Shown in pieces: positions 43,679 through 52,662 of a stretch of 64,000 nt of DNA (the first letter of the stretch is position 1; each line of letters starts with the position of its first letter). Below the pieces are notes generated by a model. It saw only the letters and a program-made list of their open reading frames with translations, was not told the origin of the DNA and searched no databases. This DNA is from Dyadobacter beijingensis DSM 21582 (GTDB taxonomy: Bacteria > Bacteroidota > Bacteroidia > Cytophagales > Spirosomataceae). The stretch covers positions 372,001 through 436,000 of the forward strand of contig NZ_KB907789.1 of the NCBI RefSeq assembly GCF_000382205.1. Reading direction: 5' to 3'. Position numbers and translations under genes: made by a program.

Positions 43679-44062
43679 CTATTCCAGCACGTCGTTGAGA
43701 ATCGCCACGAGGTCTTCGAAACGGCCGGGTTTGGTGAAAAAGCGACCTGCGCCCAGCTCCGCCACCTGAGCGATGGTGGCCGAATTGGAAGAGGTAGAGA
43801 GGATCACCACGGGGATTTCGCGGAGCTTTACATCCTTTTTGATCTCCGTCAAAAATTGCTGCCCGTTCATCAGGGGCATGTTCAGGTCGAGAAAAATGAG
43901 GTCTGTTTCAATTTCTCCCTTCACGATCTTGGTCAAAGCCTTCCGCGCACTGTCCAGCACCGTGCATTGTACGGGCTTTCCGGTACTTTCCAGGGCAGTG
44001 AGAAAAATCTCCTGATCGTCTTCGTCATCATCGATAAGGAGAATATTCTGATAGAGCATCAA
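43679..44062 (-). CDS. Single-domain response regulator (Rcp1-like)
   Basis: The 127-residue receiver has the acidic pair in ILLIDDDEDDQEIFL, the phospho-Asp in LIFLDLNMPLMNGQQFL, Thr/Ser in PVVILSTSS and the conserved Lys in FFTKPGRFEDLV. There is no output domain; such Rcp1-like regulators relay phosphate or act by protein contact. It is the first gene of the kinase operon, with a promoter at 44092-44121. Confidence 0.92.
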   Translation of the reverse strand: MMLYQNILLIDDDEDDQEIFLTALESTGKPVQCTVLDSARKALTKIVKGEIETDLIFLDLNMPLMNGQQFLTEIKKDVKLREIPVVILSTSSNSATIAQVAELGAGRFFTKPGRFEDLVAILNDVLE

Positions 44063-44091
44063 TTACAGAGGGGTATTAAAAGTTTTGTATG

Positions 44092-44121
44092 CAAATTATA
44101 CTACAATGCTTCTTAAATCAA
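44092..44121 (-). promoter_or_regulatory. Promoter of the response regulator/kinase operon
   Basis: On the minus strand TTG (44121-44119), an 18-bp spacer and TATAATTTG (44100-44092) lie 30 bp before the start at 44062. The -7 box has one extra base relative to consensus. Confidence 0.5.
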
Positions 44122-44129
44122 GTATTTTT

Positions 44130-44160
44130 TTGTTGCAAAATTGAATATACCCTATATTTT
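44130..44160 (+). promoter_or_regulatory. Promoter of the DUF4287 gene
   Basis: TTG at 44133-44135 is followed by a 17-bp spacer and TATATTTT (44153-44160), one base from consensus, 33 bp before the ATG at 44193. It is back to back with the promoter of the response regulator. Confidence 0.5.
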
Positions 44161-44192
44161 ACGGTCTAAATTCAAAAACAGCCATCACCCCT

Positions 44193-44423
44193 ATGTCATT
44201 CCAGGGATACCTCAAAACCATTCTGTCCAAAACCGGTAAAGGGCCCGACGATTTCCGCGCGCTGGCCGAGGAAAAAGGCTTTACCGCTAACGGTCAGCTC
44301 AAAGCCGCCACCAAGGCCGGCGATATTGTACAGTGGCTCAAAACCGATTTCGACCTCGGCCAGGGACACGCCATGGCCATTTACGCACTTCTTAAAGGTA
44401 TCAAGGACGAAAACAGCGATTAG
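44193..44423 (+). CDS. DUF4287 protein
   Basis: The 76-residue protein (MSFQGYLKTILSKTGKGPDD to GHAMAIYALLKGIKDENSD) matches DUF4287, a small helical domain with a conserved 'W..F.LG.GHAMA' end (here WLKTDFDLGQGHAMAIYAL). Its function is unknown; relatives are common next to DUF5655 domains, of which there is none here. A four-copy 14-bp repeat begins 27 bp after its stop codon. Confidence 0.9.
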   Translation: MSFQGYLKTILSKTGKGPDDFRALAEEKGFTANGQLKAATKAGDIVQWLKTDFDLGQGHAMAIYALLKGIKDENSD

Positions 44424-44449
44424 GCACTTCCGCCCGGAGCCGGTCGCCG

Positions 44450-44505
44450 GCGTCCCCGACTGGGCGTCCCCGACTCGGCGTCCCCGACCGGGCGTCCCCG
44501 ACCGG
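44450..44505. repeat. Four-copy 14-bp tandem repeat
   Basis: Four copies of GCGTCCCCGAC plus three variable bases start at 44450, 44464, 44478 and 44492. The period is the same as in the repeat at 16876 although the sequence differs. It lies between the convergent DUF4287 and metallopeptidase genes and ends 10 bp from the latter's stop codon. Confidence 0.92.
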
Positions 44506-44514
44506 AAATCCGGG

Positions 44515-45360
44515 CTAGCGGATATCCTGGTAGCGGCCCTGGCTCAGATCGCCCGTTTCGTACCCTTTTTTGAACCAGTACATCCGCTGCTGCGACGTCC
44601 CATGCGTGAATGCGTCCGGCACCACGTAGCCCTGCGACTCTTTTTGCAGTTTGTCGTCGCCGATGGCATTGGCAGCCGTCAATGCCGCTTCGAGGTCGCC
44701 CGGTTCGAGGATCTTGCTCATCTGGTTGGCGTGGTTGGCCCACACACCGGCCAGAAAATCGGCCTGCAATTCGAGCTTTACCGACAGTTTATTGTATTCG
44801 GCCTCGCTGAGGTTGCGGCGCTGCTCCTGGACCTGCTGTGAAATGCCCATCAAATTCTGCACATGGTGCCCCACCTCGTGCGCCACCACGTACGCGACGG
44901 CAAATTCACCCGGCGCATTGAACCGTTCGCGGAGCTCGTCGCAGAACGTCAGATCGATATAAACCTTGTGATCCGCCGGGCAGTAGAACGGCCCCATCGC
45001 TGAGGAAGCCCCGCCGCAGGCACTTTGCGTCGCATTGGAGAACATTTGCAACACCGGCTTCTCGTACTCGCTGCCGTTTTGCTGGTAAATCTGTGACCAC
45101 ACGTCCTCCGTGCTGCCCAGTACTGCCGACACGAAATCGGCCGTCTTGTCGTCCGGGCGTGGGCCTGCGGGCCGGGTTTCGGCCTGTTCGGTTTGAGTAC
45201 CCTGTATATTGGAGAGAATTTCCTGCGGGTCCTGCCCTGTGAGCAGCCCGATAGCGACCACGATAATCACGCCGATACCCCCGAGGGCCACCTTTCCTCC
45301 GCCGGACATTCCACGGCGGTCTTCGACGTTACTACTCCTGCGTAAATCCTGCCAACGCAT
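44515..45360 (-). CDS. ypfJ: Neutral zinc metallopeptidase (YpfJ family)
   Basis: The 281-residue protein has one N-terminal membrane helix (GGIGVIIVVAIGLLTG, residues 27-42) and a periplasmic zinc peptidase domain. The active-site motif is HEVGHH starting at residue 161, in AYVVAHEVGHHVQNLMGI. Conserved segments GPFYCPADHKVYIDL, ELQADFLAGVWANH and MYWFKKGYETGDL are as in YpfJ. The physiological substrate is unknown. A 14-bp repeat lies just past the stop codon. Confidence 0.95.
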   Translation of the reverse strand: MRWQDLRRSSNVEDRRGMSGGGKVALGGIGVIIVVAIGLLTGQDPQEILSNIQGTQTEQAETRPAGPRPDDKTADFVSAVLGSTEDVWSQIYQQNGSEYEKPVLQMFSNATQSACGGASSAMGPFYCPADHKVYIDLTFCDELRERFNAPGEFAVAYVVAHEVGHHVQNLMGISQQVQEQRRNLSEAEYNKLSVKLELQADFLAGVWANHANQMSKILEPGDLEAALTAANAIGDDKLQKESQGYVVPDAFTHGTSQQRMYWFKKGYETGDLSQGRYQDIR

Positions 45361-45665
45361 GTTGTTGATGTATTTAGGTTAAAAATAAATTGCGTACCGG
45401 CCGCTTTTCGAAGCCTTTCGTTTCAAATATAGAAATAATGCCAGCCAACGAATACGTGTGAGCGCGATAATTTTCGGAGCCCCGCTGCGTGTACAAATCA
45501 GGCCGTGCAAGTCTACATTTTGTAATAATCATCAAGCACTATCTCCATACAATAAGTTTTGAAACCGTTAAATAAGTAATTCCGAAACATTACTCAATAA
45601 ATTCCTCGCCTAGCATCCATGTAACTAAATTTAGGCAACTGAAGTTAATCTAATTAAATCAGCCT
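45361..45665. other. Intergenic region
   Basis: The 305 bases between two divergently read genes hold no convincing coding sequence. The right end is AT-rich and contains near-matches to a -7 box (TAAATTTA near 45627) for the small gene at 45666. Confidence 0.5.
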
Positions 45666-45890
45666 ATGCCTTTCACTAAACCTTATTTTACAGGATTCGA
45701 CTACCAATCCAATGAGGTCTGCAAGTTTCTGCAGACGTACAGCACCTTCACCCTGATGCTGCGAAACGGATCGATCATTCATTACCAGCCGGAGCATGTT
45801 ACCGATTTCCAGCGCTGGCTCAGTCACCATCAAATCGAGGACATCCGGGTGTCCATCCGAAAAAATCAAGTACCGGCGCAGCAGCAGTAA
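45666..45890 (+). CDS. Small protein of unknown function
   Basis: The 74-residue protein (MPFTKPYFTGFDYQSNEVCK) is rich in aromatic residues, and the pattern FTLMLRNGSIIHYQPEHVTD with FQRWLSHHQIEDIRV suggests a compact fold of strands and a helix. It has no signal peptide or membrane segment and I recognise no family. Support comes from its codon use and lack of competing frames. It may be a small cytoplasmic protein. Confidence 0.55.
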   Translation: MPFTKPYFTGFDYQSNEVCKFLQTYSTFTLMLRNGSIIHYQPEHVTDFQRWLSHHQIEDIRVSIRKNQVPAQQQ

Positions 45891-46041
45891 CGCCACTGCT
45901 GCTATGTTTCCTACTCAACGTTCTCTCTATTCTTCCGATTTTCAAGTTTAATACCGCCGGGCCCTCGGCTTTCCCGCCTTTTTGCATTATTTTTAATTAT
46001 TATAAAATTATATTTTCAAGTGGGCGGGCTTTACGGGTGGT

Positions 46042-49000
46042 ATGAAACAAGTTCAAGTTTTCTTTCTGTGGATGTTGCTGGCCGGGCATTTCTTATCCTG
46101 TTCCCCCGAATTGCCCGAGGATGTGGAAGTTGCCATGAAGGAGCTGCCCGACAAGCTGGACTACAACCAGCATGTCAAACCCGTGCTATCCGATAAATGC
46201 TTTGCCTGCCACGGGCCCGACAAGGCGAAGCAAAAAGGTGGTCTCCGGCTCGACATGGCTGAATCGGCATGGCACAAGGTTTCTAAAAACTCAGGCCGGA
46301 CGGCGATCGAACCCGGCGATCTGGCCGACAGCGAGTTTTTTCACCGCATCATATCCGCCGACCCGGATTTCGTCATGCCCACGCCTGAGTCGCACCTGAG
46401 CCTCTCTGCCCGCGAGAAAGCTATTTTGATCCGTTGGATAGATGAAGGCGCGGAGTACAAGCCGCATTGGGCATTTGTAAAGCCTGAAATGCCGGAAGTG
46501 CCCGACACGCGCCACGAAAACCTGGCCGTGAACCCGATCGACCATTTTGTATTTAAAAAACTCGAAGAGGAAAAGCTGCAACCATCCGCTCAGGCCGATA
46601 AGGAGCTATTGCTGCGCCGTGTGTCCCTCGACCTCACCGGCCTCCCGCCTACCCTGGCCGAAACAGACGCTTTTTTAAGGGATAATGCACCCAATGCCTA
46701 CGAAAAACAGGTCGACAGGCTGCTGGCTTCACCGCATTACGGTGAAAAAATGGCCGTTGACTGGCTGGACCTCGCCCGCTTCGCCGACTCGCACGGCTAT
46801 ACCGTCGACAGGCTCCGAGACATGTCGCCCTACCGCGACTGGGTTATCGGCGCGTTCAACAAAAACATGCGTTACGACCAGTTCGTCCACTGGCAGCTCG
46901 CCGGCGACCTGATGCCCCACCCGACCAGAGAAATGCGCATTGCCACGGCATTCAACCGCAACCACCAGCAGAATATGGAAGGCGGTATTATCGAAGAAGA
47001 ATTCCAGACCGAATACGTGGTGGACCGTACCAATACTTTCGGCGACGCGTTCCTGGGCCTATCGGTGGGCTGCGCCAAATGCCACGATCACAAATACGAC
47101 CCCGTTTCGCAAAAGAACTATTATGAACTGTTCAGCTTCTTCAATAATGTGAAAGAAGCGGGGCAGATATCGTGGGACGACGCCCTACCGACGCCTACCA
47201 TGCTGCTGCCTACTGCTGCGCAGGAGCAGACACTGCGGTTTATCCAGGCTAAAATTAAAACCGAAGAACAGCAGGTCGCCGCCAGCCAGCGCAATGCGGA
47301 GGCCGGTTTCAGGCAGTGGCTCGATGCCGGCGCTTACCGGAACCTGGCCAAAGAAGCACTCCCCAAAGCCGGCTTGCAGGCACATTATACATTCGATAAC
47401 AGCACATTACGCAACGCGGCCAATGCGAAGGAAGCCGGTGTAATGAAACGGGAATCCGGCCAGCCGGGCGGTGAGCCGGTATTCACGGAACAAGCCGGCC
47501 GAAAAGCACTCGCACTGGATGGCGACGTGTTCCTCGACCTGGGCCGGAATGGCGTTTTCCGCAAATCGGAGCCATTCAGCGTAGGGATCTGGGTCAATAT
47601 CCCCAAAGAACTGAAAGAAGGCGTGATCCTGCACAAGAGCCAGGCCGAGCGGCTGTACAATTTCCGCGGCTATCATTTATACCTCAAAAACGACCGTCTC
47701 GAACTGAATATGGCCCACACCGCGCCGTCGGACGCCCTGACGCGCATCAGCAGGCAGCCGATCCCGAAAGACCAGTGGGTACAGCTCACCATGACTTACG
47801 ACGGCTCTTCCCAAGCGGCTGGTTTCCGGTTGTATGTCAATGGGCGTGAGGCTGAAATGGAGACGACCATGGATCAGCTTACGAAGGATATTCTGTTCAA
47901 ATCGGCTGTGCAGCCGGGCTTGCAGATCGGCGCCTGGTGGCGGGGATTCGGCTTGAAAAATGCGAAAGTGGACGACATTGTCGTGTACAACCGCGAACTG
48001 ACGGCGTTTGAAACCGGCATACTCGCCCGGAAATCATCGTGGGCAGCGTTGGGCACGAAAACGGCCGCCCAGCTGACCTCCGCAGAATCTGCCGCATTGA
48101 AGAGCTATTACATATCCGCCATCGATGCGCCGACAGCCCAGGCGAGGCATACCCTGCAAATAGCCCGGACGCAGCTCGCCGACTCCACTGCCGATATCCG
48201 CGAACTGATGGTAATGCAGGAAATGCCCCGGCCCAAACAGGCACACCTGCTCATCCGCGGCAACTACGACGCGCCCGGTGAAAAGGTATACCCATCGACA
48301 CCCGCATCGATTTTAGCATTTCCTAAAAATTTGCCCAAAAACCGCTACGGCCTCGCACAATGGCTCACACACGCGGATAACCCGCTCACCGCGCGCGTGG
48401 CCGTGAACCGCTACTGGCAGAATTTCTTCGGCACCGGACTGGTGAAAACGACGGAGGATTTCGGTAACCAGGGCGAGCTGCCCACCCACCCGGAGCTGCT
48501 CGACTGGCTGGCCGTTACCTTCCGCGAATCGGGCTGGGATGTGAAGAAACTGAATAAATTGATCGTCATGTCGGCCACCTATCGCCAGGATTCGCGCACG
48601 AGCCGGGAGGTACGCGAGCGCGACCCGGAGAACCGCCTGTACGCACGCGGGCCGGCAAACCGCATGTCGGCCGAAATGATCCGCGACAATGCACTAACCG
48701 CCAGCGGGCTGATCAATCCGAAAATCGGCGGAGGGAGCGTAAAACCTTATCAACCGGAGGGATTATGGTCGATAAACAGCAGCAACTACACGCCCGATTC
48801 CGGCAATGCCGTGTACCGGCGGAGCTTGTACGTGATCGTGAAACGCTCGGTCCCTAACCCGACACTCTCGACATTCGACGCCACTTCGCGGAGCTTTTGC
48901 GTGGTGCGCCGCCAGAAAACCAATACGCCTTTGCAGGCGCTCGTAACGCTCAACGACCCGACGTTCGTAGAAGCGGTGCGGGTCCTCGGCGAACAAATGA

Positions 49001-49266
49001 CCCGCATTCCCGATCCGCGCCAGTCTGTCACGACCGCCTACCGCAAGCTAACGGGCCGCAAGCCGCCTGTGAAAGAAGTGGAATTGCTCCTTGAATTGCG
49101 AAAAGTGGAAGAGGACAAATTTCGTAAAGACCCGAAAAAGACCGCCGGGTGGCTGCATACCGGCCAGCATCGCCCCGACCCGGCGCTTGATCCCGCATTG
49201 CTCGCCGCCAACAGCGTGGTGGCCAGCACCATTCTCAATTCCGACGCCAGCATAACCAAACGATAA
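46042..49266 (+). CDS. PSD1-type cytochrome/DUF1549/LamG/DUF1553 lipoprotein
   Basis: The 1074-residue protein is a lipoprotein (LLAGHFLSC, lipid cysteine 20). A planctomycete-type cytochrome c domain has its heme site C53-x-x-C-H57 in KCFACHGPDKAKQKGG. A DUF1549 (PSCyt2) domain follows near residues 175-370 (DWLDLARFADSHGY), then a LamG/concanavalin-like insert near 440-660 (HYTFDNSTLRNAANA), and DUF1553 (PSD1) near 770-1040 (VNRYWQNFFGTGLV, RMSAEMIRDNALTASGL). These proteins occur in Planctomycetes and many Bacteroidota, often beside a DUF1501 gene as here, two bases downstream. Their role is unknown; a surface redox or glycan function is only a guess. Confidence 0.93.
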   Translation: MKQVQVFFLWMLLAGHFLSCSPELPEDVEVAMKELPDKLDYNQHVKPVLSDKCFACHGPDKAKQKGGLRLDMAESAWHKVSKNSGRTAIEPGDLADSEFFHRIISADPDFVMPTPESHLSLSAREKAILIRWIDEGAEYKPHWAFVKPEMPEVPDTRHENLAVNPIDHFVFKKLEEEKLQPSAQADKELLLRRVSLDLTGLPPTLAETDAFLRDNAPNAYEKQVDRLLASPHYGEKMAVDWLDLARFADSHGYTVDRLRDMSPYRDWVIGAFNKNMRYDQFVHWQLAGDLMPHPTREMRIATAFNRNHQQNMEGGIIEEEFQTEYVVDRTNTFGDAFLGLSVGCAKCHDHKYDPVSQKNYYELFSFFNNVKEAGQISWDDALPTPTMLLPTAAQEQTLRFIQAKIKTEEQQVAASQRNAEAGFRQWLDAGAYRNLAKEALPKAGLQAHYTFDNSTLRNAANAKEAGVMKRESGQPGGEPVFTEQAGRKALALDGDVFLDLGRNGVFRKSEPFSVGIWVNIPKELKEGVILHKSQAERLYNFRGYHLYLKNDRLELNMAHTAPSDALTRISRQPIPKDQWVQLTMTYDGSSQAAGFRLYVNGREAEMETTMDQLTKDILFKSAVQPGLQIGAWWRGFGLKNAKVDDIVVYNRELTAFETGILARKSSWAALGTKTAAQLTSAESAALKSYYISAIDAPTAQARHTLQIARTQLADSTADIRELMVMQEMPRPKQAHLLIRGNYDAPGEKVYPSTPASILAFPKNLPKNRYGLAQWLTHADNPLTARVAVNRYWQNFFGTGLVKTTEDFGNQGELPTHPELLDWLAVTFRESGWDVKKLNKLIVMSATYRQDSRTSREVRERDPENRLYARGPANRMSAEMIRDNALTASGLINPKIGGGSVKPYQPEGLWSINSSNYTPDSGNAVYRRSLYVIVKRSVPNPTLSTFDATSRSFCVVRRQKTNTPLQALVTLNDPTFVEAVRVLGEQMTRIPDPRQSVTTAYRKLTGRKPPVKEVELLLELRKVEEDKFRKDPKKTAGWLHTGQHRPDPALDPALLAANSVVASTILNSDASITKR

Positions 49267-49268
49267 CC

Positions 49269-50786
49269 ATGCAGCACCATCACGACGAAGAATTTCGCCT
49301 GCATACGCCCGAGTTCAACGACCTGCACCGGAAGCTCGACCGGCGGCGTTTCCTGACCCAGACCTCGCTCGGGATGGGCGCATTGGCCGTGGGGTCGCTT
49401 TTTGGGCTGGATAAATTGTACGGATCGGCATCGCGGCATTCCGGCGCAGCTCCTGCCGGGGACCTGGAAGCGGAGATATTGAAAGCATTGCCGCACATTG
49501 CCCCGAAAGCCAAGCGTGTCGTGTACCTCTTCATGGCCGGCGGGCCGTCGCAGTTCGAGACATTCGATTACAAGCCCAAGCTGGTGAATATGGCCGGCCA
49601 GAACCTGCCCGACTCGGTGCGGAAAGGCCAGCGGCTCACGGGTATGAGCGCTAGCCAGAGTGTGCTGCCGATGGCGCCATCGATCTACGGGTTCAACCAG
49701 CATGGCAAGACCAAAACCTGGGTAAGCGAGCTCCTGCCGTACACGGCCAAAGTGGTGGACGACCTTTGCATTGTCAAATCCATTTACTCCGAGGCCATTA
49801 ACCACGATCCCGCCATTACCTTTTTCCAGACGGGTAACCAGCTTCCCGGCAGGCCGTCCATCGGTTCCTGGGTGAGCTACGGGCTTGGTTCGGACAATAA
49901 TAACCTGCCGACGTTCATTGTACTGGTTTCCAAAAATGCCCCGAAAGACCAGCCGCTTTACGCGCGTTTGTGGGGAAATGGCTTCCTCGAATCGCGGCAC
50001 CAGGGCGTACAGTTCCGCTCGGGCAAGGACCCTGTACTGTTCCTGAACAATCCGGAAGGTTACGACGGCCACGACCGCAAGGAAATGCTCGATTACCTGT
50101 CGAAACTCAACCAGCTCCAGAACGACGCATATAGCGACCCGGAAATCAATAACCGCATTGCACAGTACGAAATGGCTTTCCGGATGCAGACCTCCGTGCC
50201 CGACGTGATGGACACCTCCGCCGAGCCCGACGACGTGTTCGAGCTTTACGGCCCTGAAAGTCGCGACCCGGGCACGTACGCCGCCAACTGCCTGCTGGCA
50301 AGGAAACTACTGGAAAAGGACGTCAAATTCGTGCAGCTTTACCACCAGGGCTGGGACCAGCATGGCGGCCTGCCCAAAGCCATTGCCCAGCAATGCAAAG
50401 CCACCGATCAGGCTACCGGCGCACTTATCATGGACCTCAAACGCCGCGGCCTGCTCGACGACACGCTCGTGATATGGGGCGGCGAATTCGGGCGGACGGT
50501 GTATTCGCAGGGGAAACTTTCCGCCACAGACTACGGCCGGGACCATCACCCACGCTGCTTCACGATGTGGATGGCCGGCGCGGGCGTTAAATCGGGTTTC
50601 AGCTATGGCGAAACGGACGATTTTAGCTATAATATTATCAAAGACCCGGTACACGTGCACGATTTCCATGCGACGCTCCTGCATTTGATGGGCGTCGACC
50701 ACGAGCGGCTTACCTACAAATTCCAGGGCAGGCGCTTCCGGCTGACGGACGTTCACGGTAACCTTGTGAAGGATATCCTGGCCTGA
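49269..50786 (+). CDS. Tat-exported DUF1501 protein
   Basis: The 505-residue protein has a twin-arginine signal (DRRRFLTQTSLGMGALAVGS). The DUF1501 domain, distantly related to alkaline-phosphatase-like sulfatases, covers the rest: YLFMAGGPSQFETFDYKPK, KSIYSEAINHDPA, PSIGSWVSYGLG, LYHQGWDQHGGLPK, WGGEFGRT and RDHHPRCFTMWMAGAG. The start lies 2 bp after the stop of the PSD1 gene, so the two are translationally linked and probably work together at the envelope. No reaction has been shown for this family. Confidence 0.94.
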   Translation: MQHHHDEEFRLHTPEFNDLHRKLDRRRFLTQTSLGMGALAVGSLFGLDKLYGSASRHSGAAPAGDLEAEILKALPHIAPKAKRVVYLFMAGGPSQFETFDYKPKLVNMAGQNLPDSVRKGQRLTGMSASQSVLPMAPSIYGFNQHGKTKTWVSELLPYTAKVVDDLCIVKSIYSEAINHDPAITFFQTGNQLPGRPSIGSWVSYGLGSDNNNLPTFIVLVSKNAPKDQPLYARLWGNGFLESRHQGVQFRSGKDPVLFLNNPEGYDGHDRKEMLDYLSKLNQLQNDAYSDPEINNRIAQYEMAFRMQTSVPDVMDTSAEPDDVFELYGPESRDPGTYAANCLLARKLLEKDVKFVQLYHQGWDQHGGLPKAIAQQCKATDQATGALIMDLKRRGLLDDTLVIWGGEFGRTVYSQGKLSATDYGRDHHPRCFTMWMAGAGVKSGFSYGETDDFSYNIIKDPVHVHDFHATLLHLMGVDHERLTYKFQGRRFRLTDVHGNLVKDILA

Positions 50787-50792
50787 TCGCCC

Positions 50793-52652
50793 CTATTTCC
50801 CTACTTTCAGCCTTACCCGGCCCCAGGTTACTTTGCGTTCGATGGGGTTGAAAGTCTTGGTTTCGTAGCTCGCGAGGCATTCAATTTCTGTTGCATCAAG
50901 AGAGATGCGGATAATGGATTGCTGCGTAAACCCATCCGGCCAGCGTGCAGGGATCATTTCGTCGGTAAATTGTTCTTTCGACGCGTCGATGCCCGTATTG
51001 CTGATATTGATTTTCAACCGCTTATCGCCTTCATATAACACGATATCCTCGCCGGCATCGGGTTTCCCGTCAGCATTACCTTTGCCCAAAGCCACCTGCC
51101 GGACCAGTTTGCCATCGTCGATGTTCAGATTGGTAAATTCGGGCACGTCGAAATCGACCGGTACGTTGATGACCGTGCTGCGCACCGCATTGCCGTCATG
51201 CACGGCTATTTTCAGGCGCACATCCGCCGGTTCGGCATGCAGCGGCGGCTTTTGATTACAAATTATTTCAAAATCAGGCCCTTGCGCGATACGTCCGCCC
51301 GCACGGATGGTTTTCACCGAATCCCGCACCACAGCATCCTTGTCCAGCGACGTTACGACGATCCTCACCGCTCCCGCAGCCTCATTGCCACGGTTAAACA
51401 ACCTCATTTTAAATACATTACCGTTATTTTTCAACCATTGTTTCCCATTAATCCGATAATCCAGAAAACCCCAGCCCCCATGGCCGCCCGGCTTATAAAT
51501 CCCCGTTTCATTTCCCTCCGCATCAAATTCCAGCGCAATACTGCCGGAAGCATCCGCCCGGACGTCGGAAACCATCACCTGTTGACTTTTAAATGAATAA
51601 TTGACCCGTTTGTAAATTGCATTCGGCTGGTAAACCGGCGCGGTTTTTACCTGGATAGTTCCCATCGGCAATGCCGGGCCGTGCGGCAGCCATTTTTGGG
51701 TATACACACCAAAACCCTCCGGCGTCACGTCTTTCAGATAAATAAAACCGGGCTGATTTTTATCACTTTTCACCTCGTATCCCCAAAGACCGAAGTCGCC
51801 ATACAAGTCATAATGCGACCATTTTGCAGGCACCGGATGTTTTTTCCCGAACTCTCGGGCCACAAAGGCCATCGCTTTTTCGAACCGCCTCGTCTGGCCG
51901 GGATCGTCCACCATATGCCCGCCGGGAAATTCCTCCATTTCAATGGGCTTCCCCTCCCAAGCGGCGCCCGCCTTCACCTCCTGGTTCAGAAAGTACAGAA
52001 TGTCTGTCGGGCTCGTGTGAATCCGCATTTTCACATCCTGCAAATTCCCGAACGTGTAGCGCACCGGGTATAACGTATGATTTTCGCTCGTCCCCACGAA
52101 AAACTCCGGGCTACCCATGATACTCACACCCGCGCAAACCATATCCGGGTATTTGCCCGACAAAAACAGCGACATAAACCCGCCCATACTGAACCCGATT
52201 ATGCCCCGGTTGTCGCGATCGGCTAACGTCCTGTAAAACTGATCGATGTGACGCACGAGTTCGGGAAAATAGTCCTTCATCTGCACCTGAAATTTCACGT
52301 CTTCATGATTGCCGACATTGTACGGGCGCGGCTCCTTTTCTTCGATATTCCCGTCCCACATCACCATAATGACCTGGTACTGGTCCACCAGCTTTTGGAG
52401 CATGGCGTATTCCAGCTTCGCATTATCGTCCATGAAATGCCGCCCGCCCCAGCCATGAAAAAAGTAGATCACCGGGTACCGCTTCCCTGATGTCGCATAG
52501 TTTTCAGGCAAATACAGCCGGAAATACTTTTGGTGCCCGAAAATCCGGCTGTCGTGCGTCAGGTCCTGGTAAGGTGCTTGTGCATGCACGCACGTCATGT
52601 ATGCGAAGCAAATGAGGATTTTGAAAAATCGTGTCAGGTTTGGTGCGTTCAT
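50793..52652 (-). CDS. Exported esterase-family protein with C-terminal beta domains
   Basis: The start at 52652 gives 619 residues with a signal peptide ending MTCVHAQ. An esterase (alpha/beta hydrolase, CE1-like) domain covers residues 30-280, with PVIYFFHGWGGRHFM, the nucleophile Ser in IIGFSMGGFMSLFLSG and the His near EEFPGGHMVDDPGQ. The remaining 330 residues are beta-rich (for example GWGFLDYRING and KTFNPIERKVTWGRVRLKVGK), with Ig-like and carbohydrate-binding-like modules. It probably releases ester side groups from polysaccharides. It lies 10 bp after the glycosidase gene and is probably under LacI control with it. Confidence 0.88.
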   Translation of the reverse strand: MNAPNLTRFFKILICFAYMTCVHAQAPYQDLTHDSRIFGHQKYFRLYLPENYATSGKRYPVIYFFHGWGGRHFMDDNAKLEYAMLQKLVDQYQVIMVMWDGNIEEKEPRPYNVGNHEDVKFQVQMKDYFPELVRHIDQFYRTLADRDNRGIIGFSMGGFMSLFLSGKYPDMVCAGVSIMGSPEFFVGTSENHTLYPVRYTFGNLQDVKMRIHTSPTDILYFLNQEVKAGAAWEGKPIEMEEFPGGHMVDDPGQTRRFEKAMAFVAREFGKKHPVPAKWSHYDLYGDFGLWGYEVKSDKNQPGFIYLKDVTPEGFGVYTQKWLPHGPALPMGTIQVKTAPVYQPNAIYKRVNYSFKSQQVMVSDVRADASGSIALEFDAEGNETGIYKPGGHGGWGFLDYRINGKQWLKNNGNVFKMRLFNRGNEAAGAVRIVVTSLDKDAVVRDSVKTIRAGGRIAQGPDFEIICNQKPPLHAEPADVRLKIAVHDGNAVRSTVINVPVDFDVPEFTNLNIDDGKLVRQVALGKGNADGKPDAGEDIVLYEGDKRLKINISNTGIDASKEQFTDEMIPARWPDGFTQQSIIRISLDATEIECLASYETKTFNPIERKVTWGRVRLKVGK

Positions 52653-52662
52653 GGGTGAGGTA

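Noticed and set aside
49038-50072. 344-codon minus-strand frame
   Set aside because: It is the complement of the DUF1501 gene and has no recognisable motif.
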